NCBI RefSeq assembly: GCF_000621585.1
Contig: NZ_KK211309.1
Coordinates: forward strand, 211,278-250,003
Source: [Eubacterium] cellulosolvens LD2006
Lineage (GTDB): Bacteria > Bacillota > Clostridia > Lachnospirales > Lachnospiraceae
Direction of reading: 5' to 3'
DNA length: 38,726 nucleotides
Below, piece by piece: positions 7,708 to 16,645 of the stretch. Position 1 is the first letter of the stretch. The number at the start of each line of letters is the position of its first letter. The notes under the pieces were generated by a model that was not told the origin of the DNA, did no database searches, and saw only the letters and a program-made list of their open reading frames with translations. A program made the translations under genes and the position numbers.

Positions 7708-10700
7708 ATGAAAAATGCAGCGAAGTTTTTGGCACTTGGACTGTCTGTGTGCATGCTGATGGGCAGCGTGCCTGCGGTTGTATGTGCGGAGGATCTGAGT
7801 GTCCCGGCAGTGGAGATGGGCAAAGAGGATGCGGAGATTCGAGGCTCGGAGGTGGATGTAGATGCAGTGACCGGTGATGACGATGGCGAGTCCGGCTCCG
7901 GCTCCGGCGGGTACAGCGGCCTGATTGATCAGGGTACGGTTTACGACGGAACGATGAACTACGACCCCGGAATCACCTATCATGTATCCGGAGCAAGGGA
8001 ACTGAGAACCATGGAGATCTCCGGAAACGGAGAGTGGAGGGGAACCGGTCTGCTCTTTAGTCCGGATCCCGCGATTATGCAGTACGCGAATGTCCGCAAC
8101 ATTGTTGTAAATGAGGGAATTACCAATCTTCCGGACTGTGCTTTCAAACTGCTGGAGGGAATCCACCACTTTACGCTTCCGGACGGCCTACTGGTAATCG
8201 GATCGAGAGCTTTTCAAAACAGCACCCGAATCACGGAGCTGCAGATACCGGATTCCGTGACGACGATTGGCTCGCACGCCTTTGCGAGCACTTTCAAGCT
8301 TCAGAAGCTGAATCTGCCGAAGAATCTGGAGAGCGTCGGCGATTACGCGTTTTATTTCACGACCGCTCTGGAGGAGGCTGAGATTCCGAGTACAAAAGTG
8401 AAACTCGGAAAACACCTGTTCCAGTATTCCGGCATTAAGAAACTGACTCTGCCCGGCGTCATGGAGGACTGTCCGGATGATTTCTTCTCATATCTGGAGG
8501 AGGTGGAGAACCTCTATTTCAAGGGGACAAAGGAAGAATTCTACAGCTGGACGGCGGATTACGACGTGAAACTTGCTGAGAACTGTGTTCTTCACTTCGG
8601 TGAGAATGGTGAGCAGAGCGAACCGTACGATGCGGAGAACTACCGGACAATCGGAATGGAGAAGACAACGGAGGGATCCGAGGAAGACGGAACCGCTGTT
8701 ACAACATACCGGCAGAAGCTTGGCTGCAACAGGGAAATCACCTGGGAACTCACAGGCACAGGGGATGATCTCACACTCACATTCACGGGAAGCGGAGCAC
8801 TTGGAACAAAGGCGTCCGACTTCGAGGGCAAATTCGCCCCGTATTACCTCGGCGAGGCAAAAAAGATAAAGAAGGTTGTTATCGGCGACGGAATCACAGC
8901 CATCGGTCCGAACGCGCTGAAGGGCTTTGAGAATCTGGAGGAAGCAGAGCTTGCGGATTCCGTGAAGGAGATCGGCGACGGCGCATTTTCCGGGTGCGGA
9001 AAACTTCAGCTTGTCTTCCCGAAAGAACTTGAGACGATTGGAGCCGAGGCGTTCGCAAACGCCGGACTGCAAGGAGAGATTGCGCTTCCGAAGACTCTGA
9101 AGAAAGTGGGACAGCGAGCGTTTGCGTCTGCCGGCGTTCAGAAGATCTCGTTTGCGTCCGAAGATGTGAGGTTTGGGAAAGAGACTTTTGCCGACTGCCC
9201 GTCTCTGTCAGAAATCATACTTCCGGAGAATCTGACGGCGATTCCGGAGGGGATGTTCTCCGACTGTAAGAATCTTGCAACCTGCAGCATTCCGGACAGC
9301 GTCGAGGAGATTGGTGACGGTGTGATTGCGGGTTGTGAAAGCCTGACCGAATTCCGGGTGCCGTCATCTCTGAAGGGAGTTCTCACGGAACGTGTATTCG
9401 GAGGAGATGACTGGGAGCAGAAGATCACGAAGTATTACCTTCCGGTGGATCTCAAAGTGGATAACAGCTTTATCCGGGCTTCTTTGCTCGGCGTGCAGTC
9501 CGAGAATTATCCGGCATCTCATCCTCTTTCGGACAAAAGGGAAATTTATTACTCCGGCAGCAAAGAGGATTTCTATCATGCGGTTCAGGAAAATGAGATT
9601 TTTTCCATTAATAAGCTCACATGGCTCTATTTCAACGACGACACATCGGAGATGATGGATACCGGAAAAGAGAGGATCGATAAGAGCGGCGCCGTGAACG
9701 ACTGTGTGAACTGGAATCTCCGGGGTACGGATGATTCCATGATGCTGCACATCACGGGTACGGGATCGTCCGCTTTTGACAGGGAAAACCTGAAGGAATT
9801 TAAAAAATATGCGGGCGGAAATGTCGCGCTCATGATCTTCGACGAAGGCATCACGGATCTGAAGGCGAATGCGGCTCTCAAAAACCTGCTCTCCGAATCG
9901 GATCTAGTGAACAATTATCATGTGGGGATCTTTGAAATTCCGTCGACAGTGAAAGCGATTGAATCACCGGATGAGTTCTGGAATGTATACCGGAAGGGAA
10001 AGGAAACGAGCATCTCCTATCACGGCACACCGGAGCAGTGGGATAAGCTTGCCCTGAATTCCGTGGATGTCATGCGGCAGGCCACAGAAGAAAATCCATA
10101 TGTGATTTACTGCAGCGTTGAGGAGGGAAGCATGACCACTTACCGCTTCAGTGCGGAGGGGTGCAAAGTAAAAGAATCCGGTACCTGCGGCAACGGTGTC
10201 AACTGGTATCTTGACGGAAATCTTCGGGAACTTGCCCTGGTTGTCAGCGGCAGCGGTTGTATGGACGATTATCAGGCGAAAACAGCGGACGGGGTTTCTG
10301 TCTATACACCACAAAGGCCCTGGGAGAAGTACGCTTCCTGTATCACGCTTGTAGAGGTGAGCGGAGTGACGAGTGTCGGTGCGAACGCCTTCCGGAATCT
10401 TCCGGGCCTTGAGACGGTGAATCTTCAGGGCGGTGTGGGCAGGATCGGCGCATATGCGTTTGCGGACAATAAAGGACTTTCGGAGATTACCATTCCGTCG
10501 GGCGTCGGCGAGATCGGAACAGGAGCTTTTGAAAATGCGGAAAATCTCTCGAACGTTACTTTCTCCGCAGGAAAACTCAGAAGCATCGGAAAAAATGCAT
10601 TCGCCGGCACAAACCTCGCGGAAGTAAGAATTCCGTCGAGCGTCGCTTCGATCGGCTCGGAAGCCTTTTTGGTGGAGAGTCTGAAATCGGTTGTTCTTCC

Positions 10701-12351
10701 GAAGGGTATCCCGTATCTTGCTTCGGACGCATTCGGTGCGGAGGTGGAAATCGTTCCGGGCGAAGAATACTGCGAAAGAGGAGTGGAAGAGAAAGAGACC
10801 GGCTTCGGCGTGTGCGGAAACAATGCCGAGTGGAGGTCGTCCAGAGAACTTGTTGAGGCTGACGGGGATGACGCCGGTGCAGAGGAACAGCAGGGAGAAC
10901 CGAAAGATTACAGCTATCTGCAGATTTCCGGAACGGATGATCTCTGGAAATATCAGCCGACCTACACGGAGAAGGGAAAGAATTCCTATGCGAAATCCAA
11001 AAACGTCCGTGAGAACGGCACAATCTACAGCGTGCAGGTGGCGGACGGAAGACCGTGGGCGACAAATATCAATAAGATCTGCATCGGGGAAGGAATCACC
11101 GGGCTTTCGGAGTATGTTTTTGCCGGTATGACAGCACTCGATGAAGTGAAACTTCCGGAGAGCCTCACGCGAATCGATAAGGGAGCCTTTATCAACTGTA
11201 AGTCGCTTGCGAAGATCGAGATCGGAAAGAACGTGAAGAGCATCGGAAAATACGCCTTCTACAACTGTGCAAACCTCACGGATATCTACTACGAAGGCGG
11301 TGAGACCGAGTGGAACAGGATCGTAGATCAGGAGACGGAGGATGGTCTGTACACCTACGATGCGTCGAAGGTTACGGTTCACTTCAACAGCGGATCGGAG
11401 ATTTCGGAAGAAAAAGCGGATGAAAAAATGAACACGCATGTTGTGGGAGCAAATCTGACCCTGCGTGATTCGATTGATGTCCATGTGTATCTGACGCTTT
11501 CAGAAGAACTTTTCAAGGATGAGGAGGCCTATGCGACCGCGACTTTGGAAGGTGGAGAAACAAGACGCTTTGCGCTGGCTGATCTGGAAAGAGTTTCCCT
11601 CGGAAAGGATGATGCGGCGGATCTTATCTTCAGTGTCAATGCGAAGGAACTTCATGATAAGTGCGCGATCCGTGTCTTTGACGGAAATGGAAAAATTGTT
11701 TCTGTGTTCGACATGAGTGGAAAAGAATGCGGGAAGGACATCTATGAAATTACCGGTGCGGACTGTTGCGAGAGCGCTCTTGCCATCAAGAGCCTTGGGA
11801 AAGAACAGAAAGATCTGTTGAAGTCCGTTCTCAATTACGGGACGAAAGTGCAGAAACTGCTCGGATATAAGACGGAGAATCTGAAGAATGTCAAGGGAAT
11901 GCCTTCCGTAGACGGGAAGGAACTGCAGAGCTTTGAGAAGCAGATTACCGGCAAACTGCCGCAGGGGATTACGTACTGCGGTATGAATATCGAGATGAAA
12001 TCAAAGAATGAAGAGATTTTCTATTTCAAGGCCGGGGAAGGAATGGAAGACAAGGTGTCCTTTACGATTGACAGAGGGATTGCTGTTCCGGAAAGGAACG
12101 GCGAATATCTGATCGTGCGGATCCGGGATATCCGCGCGGCGGATCTCGGCATTGACCATGTGATCGGTGTGAGGGAGAAAGCCTCTCAGGGTGACGGAGA
12201 ATCCGGTGCAACCTGGAGAATCAACGCAAACGCGTTCTCCTATGTTTACGAGGTTCAGACGAACAGGAATGCGTCGAAAGAACTGAAGGATGCTGCAAAA
12301 GCTCTTTACATCTACGGGACAACTGCGGAAAGAGTACTTCGCAAGGCGTAA
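7708..12351 (+). CDS. BspA-like leucine-rich repeat surface protein
   Basis: A 1547-residue protein with a signal peptide (about residues 1-27). It contains several blocks of BspA/LRR_5-type repeats of about 23 residues with the pattern I-G-x-x-A-F-x-x-C-x-x-L-x-x-(I/V)-x-(I/L)-P. Blocks lie near residues 100-255, 370-560, 660-800, 860-1010 and 1110-1200. Each is introduced by a short W-x-L-x-G...L-x-(I/V)-S-G-x-G beta motif that precedes LRRs in related Firmicutes proteins. Residues from about 1245 to the end match the C-terminal domain of the 1209 protein. There is no LPxTG motif or membrane anchor. Known BspA-like proteins bind host matrix or other bacteria, but the ligand here is unknown. 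The ribosome site is GGGGGG at about 7690, and a terminator follows directly. Confidence 0.88.
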   Translation: MKNAAKFLALGLSVCMLMGSVPAVVCAEDLSVPAVEMGKEDAEIRGSEVDVDAVTGDDDGESGSGSGGYSGLIDQGTVYDGTMNYDPGITYHVSGARELRTMEISGNGEWRGTGLLFSPDPAIMQYANVRNIVVNEGITNLPDCAFKLLEGIHHFTLPDGLLVIGSRAFQNSTRITELQIPDSVTTIGSHAFASTFKLQKLNLPKNLESVGDYAFYFTTALEEAEIPSTKVKLGKHLFQYSGIKKLTLPGVMEDCPDDFFSYLEEVENLYFKGTKEEFYSWTADYDVKLAENCVLHFGENGEQSEPYDAENYRTIGMEKTTEGSEEDGTAVTTYRQKLGCNREITWELTGTGDDLTLTFTGSGALGTKASDFEGKFAPYYLGEAKKIKKVVIGDGITAIGPNALKGFENLEEAELADSVKEIGDGAFSGCGKLQLVFPKELETIGAEAFANAGLQGEIALPKTLKKVGQRAFASAGVQKISFASEDVRFGKETFADCPSLSEIILPENLTAIPEGMFSDCKNLATCSIPDSVEEIGDGVIAGCESLTEFRVPSSLKGVLTERVFGGDDWEQKITKYYLPVDLKVDNSFIRASLLGVQSENYPASHPLSDKREIYYSGSKEDFYHAVQENEIFSINKLTWLYFNDDTSEMMDTGKERIDKSGAVNDCVNWNLRGTDDSMMLHITGTGSSAFDRENLKEFKKYAGGNVALMIFDEGITDLKANAALKNLLSESDLVNNYHVGIFEIPSTVKAIESPDEFWNVYRKGKETSISYHGTPEQWDKLALNSVDVMRQATEENPYVIYCSVEEGSMTTYRFSAEGCKVKESGTCGNGVNWYLDGNLRELALVVSGSGCMDDYQAKTADGVSVYTPQRPWEKYASCITLVEVSGVTSVGANAFRNLPGLETVNLQGGVGRIGAYAFADNKGLSEITIPSGVGEIGTGAFENAENLSNVTFSAGKLRSIGKNAFAGTNLAEVRIPSSVASIGSEAFLVESLKSVVLPKGIPYLASDAFGAEVEIVPGEEYCERGVEEKETGFGVCGNNAEWRSSRELVEADGDDAGAEEQQGEPKDYSYLQISGTDDLWKYQPTYTEKGKNSYAKSKNVRENGTIYSVQVADGRPWATNINKICIGEGITGLSEYVFAGMTALDEVKLPESLTRIDKGAFINCKSLAKIEIGKNVKSIGKYAFYNCANLTDIYYEGGETEWNRIVDQETEDGLYTYDASKVTVHFNSGSEISEEKADEKMNTHVVGANLTLRDSIDVHVYLTLSEELFKDEEAYATATLEGGETRRFALADLERVSLGKDDAADLIFSVNAKELHDKCAIRVFDGNGKIVSVFDMSGKECGKDIYEITGADCCESALAIKSLGKEQKDLLKSVLNYGTKVQKLLGYKTENLKNVKGMPSVDGKELQSFEKQITGKLPQGITYCGMNIEMKSKNEEIFYFKAGEGMEDKVSFTIDRGIAVPERNGEYLIVRIRDIRAADLGIDHVIGVREKASQGDGESGATWRINANAFSYVYEVQTNRNASKELKDAAKALYIYGTTAERVLRKA

Positions 12352-12367
12352 GTGAACGAAAGAGCTG

Positions 12368-12412
12368 TTTTAAGGGAAGGCTGATGGAGCGGTTTTCCCT
12401 TAAAATTTTTTC
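12368..12412 (+). terminator. Rho-independent terminator
   Basis: TTTTAAGGGAA (12368-12378) pairs with TTCCCTTAAAA (12395-12405), followed by six T residues. It is the classic form and lies 17 bases after the LRR gene stop. Confidence 0.88.
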
Positions 12413-12486
12413 TTTCGCAGAACGATACATGCCTGTATTTCGGCGTATGTTGTCTAATTTTGTCAATAACTGCGGTCACATAGATA

Positions 12487-12524
12487 ATAATATTGTCATT
12501 AATATATAAATGTGATAATATTAT
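12487..12524 (+). promoter_or_regulatory. Palindromic promoter-operator
   Basis: ATAATATTGTCA (12487-12498) and TGATAATATTAT (12513-12524) are inverted repeats with one mismatch in 12. The -35 TTGTCA (12493-12498) lies in the left arm and the -10 TAATAT (12516-12521, spacer 17) or GATAAT (12514-12519) in the right arm. A dimeric repressor bound here would cover both boxes. The palindrome is seen directly; its operator role is inference. Confidence 0.55.
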
Positions 12525-12544
12525 AGTAATCACTATTTTTACGG

Positions 12545-12757
12545 TTGGTATCCTGCGCGTGGGGAATGCCCGTGACAGTCATGTGTCTTACGGGGGATTC
12601 GACGGATATACCGCGCAAAGCCGGATGCCGGTGTGGGTGGTGAGGCAGAGACTGCGCATCTTGAGATCCCTGCCTGATGGAAATAACAGAAATAATGGAA
12701 TAAGAACCGGGGGTATATGGCCGGCATCGCGAAGGCACGGCCGGTCAGAAAAGTTGC
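12545..12757 (+). promoter_or_regulatory. Structured leader before the RelA/SpoT-like gene
   Basis: This stretch of about 210 bases contains nested inverted repeats: TGCGCG (12554-12559) with CGCGCA (12612-12617), enclosing CCCGT (12569-12573) with ACGGG (12590-12594). Then AGGCAG (12643-12648) pairs with CTGCCT (12670-12675), and a GC-rich GGCCGG pair lies just before the start codon. The start has only a weak ribosome site (AGAAAAG) directly after the last stem. I match it to no known riboswitch. Confidence 0.45.
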
Positions 12758-13864
12758 ATGATAAAATTAAACGACTATCTGTACGACGGAAATACGATTT
12801 TTCAAATAATACAGAAGTATGCTCGTGATCTGGAACTGCACGGACGCAGGACAGGAAATGCAATCGATATAGACCACAGCAAGTTTCTGAGAAGTATTTC
12901 TGATTTATTGGAGCACAGCGATTTTCTTACATCACAGTCCGAGAGGATTCGTAATTTCTATATGGACATGGCAGTGGCATATCCGACACTGGCATTTACA
13001 TTTAAGGGCAGAATCAAATCACTGATTCGCGCGGAGGAGAAGTTCAACGGTTATATTGTTCAGTTCATCCATGATTACTACGTGATTAACAGGAAATTTC
13101 CGGAAGTTGAGGAATTACGGGAGTACCTGAAGAGATTTCATGATTTTATCGCGTACCGAATCGTCATATCCGTTCCGAAGTGTCATTTGAAGCCGGGAGA
13201 GGACAAGGATGAGGCGGATATCCGCTATCTCTATGAGATTGCCAATGAACTTCCGAAGTTTATGGAGGAGCACGGATTCAGCAAAGAGGTCGCCAAGCTC
13301 GGCGATCACTACCGCAATTACCGGAATACGCCTCGTTTGAAAGAGGATGTTCGAAAGTACTACAGAGACTTTGTCGAGAATCCGCAGGAATCGAATTATC
13401 AGGCTCTGCACATCGTATTCTTTGACAATGTGGCGCACTGTTATATAGAGATGCAGCTACGCACAAAGAAGATGGACGACAATGCGGAGATCGGAAAAGC
13501 GAACCACAGTGTCTATGAGAAACAGCAGAAGCTCGAGAGAGCCAGAAGAAGTCTGATTCCTGTGGGCGGAAGCGTGTATTTCGATGAGGCGTATGAGCGG
13601 GGGATGGAACTTCAGCATCTTGACCTTTCCGGTCTGGATGTGGATATGTTCGCCGCACTGGATAACCATCTGATCAACGACGGCTGCGGCCTTTACAAGA
13701 GCAGACTGGTGCTGCCGTATGAACATCTGTCCCGTCATCAGAGTGAAACCTACGCCGCGCTCGATAAAGCCGAAAAGATCGAAAAGATCGACAAGATCGA
13801 CAAGATCGTCCGGAAAACCGGCGTCGGAACCGGAGACTTCCGGGTGCTGACCGGAACCGTCTGA
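12758..13864 (+). CDS. RelA/SpoT-type (p)ppGpp synthetase-like protein
   Basis: A 368-residue protein with the alarmone synthetase core and no HD hydrolase, TGS or ACT domain, so it resembles the small synthetases. Motifs seen: G-R-I-K-S (Arg85, Lys87, Ser88) with Lys95 ten residues after Arg85, Asp129 in D-F-I-A-Y-R-I, N-Y-Q-A-L-H (Tyr214, His218), and E-M-Q-L-R-T (Glu231, Gln233, Arg235). Compared with classical Rel enzymes there are about 20 extra residues between Lys95 and Asp129. The predicted reaction is pyrophosphate transfer from ATP to GDP or GTP, but activity is inferred. The C-terminus has an odd charged run built from 9-bp DNA repeats encoding EKI/DKI. The start is ATG 12758, with a weak ribosome site after a structured leader. 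Confidence 0.78.
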   Translation: MIKLNDYLYDGNTIFQIIQKYARDLELHGRRTGNAIDIDHSKFLRSISDLLEHSDFLTSQSERIRNFYMDMAVAYPTLAFTFKGRIKSLIRAEEKFNGYIVQFIHDYYVINRKFPEVEELREYLKRFHDFIAYRIVISVPKCHLKPGEDKDEADIRYLYEIANELPKFMEEHGFSKEVAKLGDHYRNYRNTPRLKEDVRKYYRDFVENPQESNYQALHIVFFDNVAHCYIEMQLRTKKMDDNAEIGKANHSVYEKQQKLERARRSLIPVGGSVYFDEAYERGMELQHLDLSGLDVDMFAALDNHLINDGCGLYKSRLVLPYEHLSRHQSETYAALDKAEKIEKIDKIDKIVRKTGVGTGDFRVLTGTV

Positions 13865-13951
13865 AGGCGCAGGATGCCGGATTCACAGATAAGAAGACCA
13901 ATAACGCGATACCATTCGCGAGCGGCTTATCCGCTTGCGGATGATGGTCTG

Positions 13952-13998
13952 AAAAGAAGACAGCCGCTGATCCTTTGGATTGGCGGCTGTCTTCTTTT
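13952..13998. terminator. Bidirectional terminator between convergent genes
   Basis: AAAAGAAGACAGCCGC (13952-13967) pairs perfectly with GCGGCTGTCTTCTTTT (13983-13998) around a 15-base loop. A T run follows on both strands, serving the synthetase gene and the minus-strand regulator. A second hairpin with arms ACCAT/ATGGT lies upstream at about 13909-13949. Confidence 0.88.
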
Positions 13999-14046
13999 TG
14001 AGATAAGGTTGAAAATAGAATGTGATACGGATGTTTCTGACGTGCT

Positions 14047-16404
14047 TCAATGGTGGACGAGCCCCAGCTGGTTTGCGATCCGTTCTGCTTCGGCCCGGGA
14101 TGTTGCTCCGAGTTTCCGGTAGATACTGCTGTTGTGTTTTTTGAGCGCGCTGTAGGATATGTTGCACATTCTGCAGATACTCTGCATATCCACGCCGCCG
14201 CAGAGGAGCCCGAGGATCTGCGTCTCGCGGGGGGTCAGGCGGATATCTGCTTTGGGAATGTATTTGAGGTAGTCCGGATAGAGCAGAGCCATCCGGCTGG
14301 TCTCGTCTGTTACCCTGCGCAGGAAGCTGCCGGAGACCGGTGGCTTTTTCAACTGATGCAGAAGAGGCATGACAGCGTGGCCTTCCATGGAGATGACACG
14401 CACAAAATTGTATTTTTCCGCTTTCACAAGCGCCTCTGTGAGTGCATCTGCCCAGCGGAGAGAACCGACGTTGTAGAGAATACGCGCGCGGAGAAGTCTG
14501 TTCTGAATCCAGTAGATTGTTCTGCGGTAAGAAGTGAAATAGCCGTCGAGGAAGGTGCAGAGATCGCCGGCTTCCGCTAAGCGGTCGGTTGCGATCAGAC
14601 AGCGGAGTCGCACCATGGCGCGAAAACGATCCAGAACACAGAAGTCCTCGTGAGGATCTGTCGATTGCTGCAGATAGTCTTCGATCATGCCGGTGTCGCC
14701 GGTGTAGAGGGCAAACCACGCGTTGAAAGCTTCGAAGTTTGCGGTCAGCTCTGTGACGCATGCTTTCTCGATCTTTGCGCGAACCGTTGAGATCGCGGCT
14801 TTTGCGGCAGAGAGCTGGCCGGAACACAGATGCTGTCTTACCAGCACGCCGGTGGCTGCGAAGCACATCTGCGGGGAACCGTTCGCGGCTGCCTGTTCAT
14901 ATCCGATATTCAGGTTTTCGCAAATGGAGTAGGCATTGGATTCCGCGCGGATGAAGCTGGTTTCCGCGGTGACGACGGCAACCAGACCTTTGCCGGATGT
15001 TCCCAGGATGTTTTCGAGCGGCGCGCCGATGCTGGCGGCCAGCTGCGGAGAATGCAGAGACCATTCGCTGAAATCCAGAGATCCGTTCAGAATGGAAGGC
15101 ATAGCGCTCGTGACGGAAATCGGAGGCAGGAGGATGTCTCTGTGAATCGACATGGCGCAGACCGACCGGAGGGTTTGCAGAAGCTTCTTGCCGTGCCGGT
15201 GCGGAAGCGTCATATTGAGCCAGGCGATTCGCAAATGTGCTTCGCGGCACTTGTCCGCCGGGTTGCTTTTGTTTTTTTCGTAGGACCGAAGCTCGTTGTA
15301 CCACTGCTCCGAGTCTTCGGTCTTCATGGTCAGAGAAGCCAGCATACTCATGCCGGCGATGAGGGTCGGTTCGGATCGGATCTCTTCGTCGGAGAGGGCA
15401 AAGAAAAATTCTTTCATCTCGCTGAGCCGGTTTACGCCCGGGTGATTTGCGGATGCCTCAAGGAGAAGGCGGCGGATGCTCGCCCGGTCCCCGGCCTTTT
15501 GATAATACAGGAGGGAGCGGATGGTATCGCCGCTTTGTTCATAGTAGCCGGCTCCCCGCAGATAGTTATCTCTGATTTGCGCAGGACTGAAGGTGTGATT
15601 TTTCTGCCACTTCAGGGAGAGTGCGGCCTTCGGAAGAAAGCGCCACATACCGTTTTTCTGAAGCTGGAGAAGGGCACCGATGTCTTCACACCGGTGAATG
15701 AGCTTCCGGGCGTCTGCGAGACCGGAGATCTGTATGGCCATCGGCACGGAGAACTCCTCGAATTCGCACAGGGAGAGCAGGAGCGTCAGAATGTCTTCCG
15801 GCCATGAACTGTAGACTTTACTGCTCACGTAATTGCAGATGTCATCCCATACTCTCGCGTTAAAGTTCTCTCCGTATTCTTCCCCGTTCTGCATCCGGAA
15901 TGCATAGAAGCGAAATGCGATCGGGTAACCTTCGCAGGTTTCGACCATCGCCTGAATCCGCGCGGTGTCCGGAAAGAGGCCGTTCTGCTGAAAAAAAGCA
16001 CGCGCCTGTTCGATTCCGAAGGCGAGATCTTCCGAATGGATGCGGATGAAATCGAGGTCGACGGCCTCCTGAACAAGCCAGCGCGGAAAACGTCCGCGAC
16101 CGCACAGGACGACTCTGACACCTGGAGTGTCGAGGAGCGTGTGAACAAAGTCCATGGATGCTTCGTCCGTGATCCAGTTGATATCGTCAATGATAAAAAT
16201 GTTGTCGCTGTTGGATATCGGATCCGGAGTGTCACTGAGCTGTCCGCTGACGCCGGTCAAAAAGATGGCGGACCGTCTCTGATAATAATTCCGGAGCAGC
16301 GCGGTTTTTCCCCAGCCGGTTGGAGCAGACACATATACAGGGAGTCTTTCGACGTCGGCTGTCCTTAACTTTTTATAGGCAGATGGGATACGGATATATT
16401 TCAT
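14047..16404 (-). CDS. MalT/LuxR-family ATP-dependent regulator
   Basis: A 785-residue protein on the minus strand. The N-terminus has a Walker A motif, A-P-T-G-W-G-K-T (residues 27-34), and a Walker B, I-F-I-I-D-D (Asp73/Asp74), as in STAND-type ATPases. The middle (about residues 250-710) is helical, compatible with TPR-like sensor repeats. The last 67 residues form a LuxR-type helix-turn-helix with the typical L-T-P-R-E-x-(Q/E)-I-L-x-L-L start. MalT-like proteins bind an inducer and ATP, oligomerise and activate promoters. The inducer here is unknown. It diverges from rmlA, and nearby surface-protein genes are possible targets. No usual partner gene adjoins it. It shares a terminator with the convergent alarmone gene. 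Confidence 0.85.
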   Translation of the reverse strand: MKYIRIPSAYKKLRTADVERLPVYVSAPTGWGKTALLRNYYQRRSAIFLTGVSGQLSDTPDPISNSDNIFIIDDINWITDEASMDFVHTLLDTPGVRVVLCGRGRFPRWLVQEAVDLDFIRIHSEDLAFGIEQARAFFQQNGLFPDTARIQAMVETCEGYPIAFRFYAFRMQNGEEYGENFNARVWDDICNYVSSKVYSSWPEDILTLLLSLCEFEEFSVPMAIQISGLADARKLIHRCEDIGALLQLQKNGMWRFLPKAALSLKWQKNHTFSPAQIRDNYLRGAGYYEQSGDTIRSLLYYQKAGDRASIRRLLLEASANHPGVNRLSEMKEFFFALSDEEIRSEPTLIAGMSMLASLTMKTEDSEQWYNELRSYEKNKSNPADKCREAHLRIAWLNMTLPHRHGKKLLQTLRSVCAMSIHRDILLPPISVTSAMPSILNGSLDFSEWSLHSPQLAASIGAPLENILGTSGKGLVAVVTAETSFIRAESNAYSICENLNIGYEQAAANGSPQMCFAATGVLVRQHLCSGQLSAAKAAISTVRAKIEKACVTELTANFEAFNAWFALYTGDTGMIEDYLQQSTDPHEDFCVLDRFRAMVRLRCLIATDRLAEAGDLCTFLDGYFTSYRRTIYWIQNRLLRARILYNVGSLRWADALTEALVKAEKYNFVRVISMEGHAVMPLLHQLKKPPVSGSFLRRVTDETSRMALLYPDYLKYIPKADIRLTPRETQILGLLCGGVDMQSICRMCNISYSALKKHNSSIYRKLGATSRAEAERIANQLGLVHH

Positions 16405-16645
16405 AGAATCGTCCTCTGAATAAAAAGTATAGATTTGCAGAAAATAACGAACGTTTTTTGTCTATTATAACGTAAGCACAGAAAGAAAGGAATCATTTGG
16501 TAAAAAAAGTGTGATAGATATCGCAAATCCCCGATAATAGAGCGAAAAACGACGATTATTTGCAAAAAATCAACAAATGCAGGACAATATGAGATATAAT
16601 AGATAGGTGATATTGCTCGAAAAATAGAACTTAAGGAGAGAATAC
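16405..16645. promoter_or_regulatory. Divergent promoter region
   Basis: AT-rich region between the minus-strand regulator and rmlA. For rmlA, TATAAT lies at 16595-16600 and AAGGAGAG about 8 bases before ATG 16646, but no good -35 box is visible. For the regulator, ATTATA at 16464-16469 (TATAAT on the minus strand) is a -10 candidate. The words ATCGCAAAT and ATTATTTGCAAA recur without clear symmetry. Confidence 0.45.

Noticed and set aside
9964-11484. 506-codon minus-strand frame
   Set aside because: It lies wholly inside the LRR gene and shows no domain or start signal.
12593-12612. tmRNA 5' end (GGATTCGACGG)
   Set aside because: The word resembles the tmRNA start, but no tag reading frame and no T-arm with a matching acceptor end follow.
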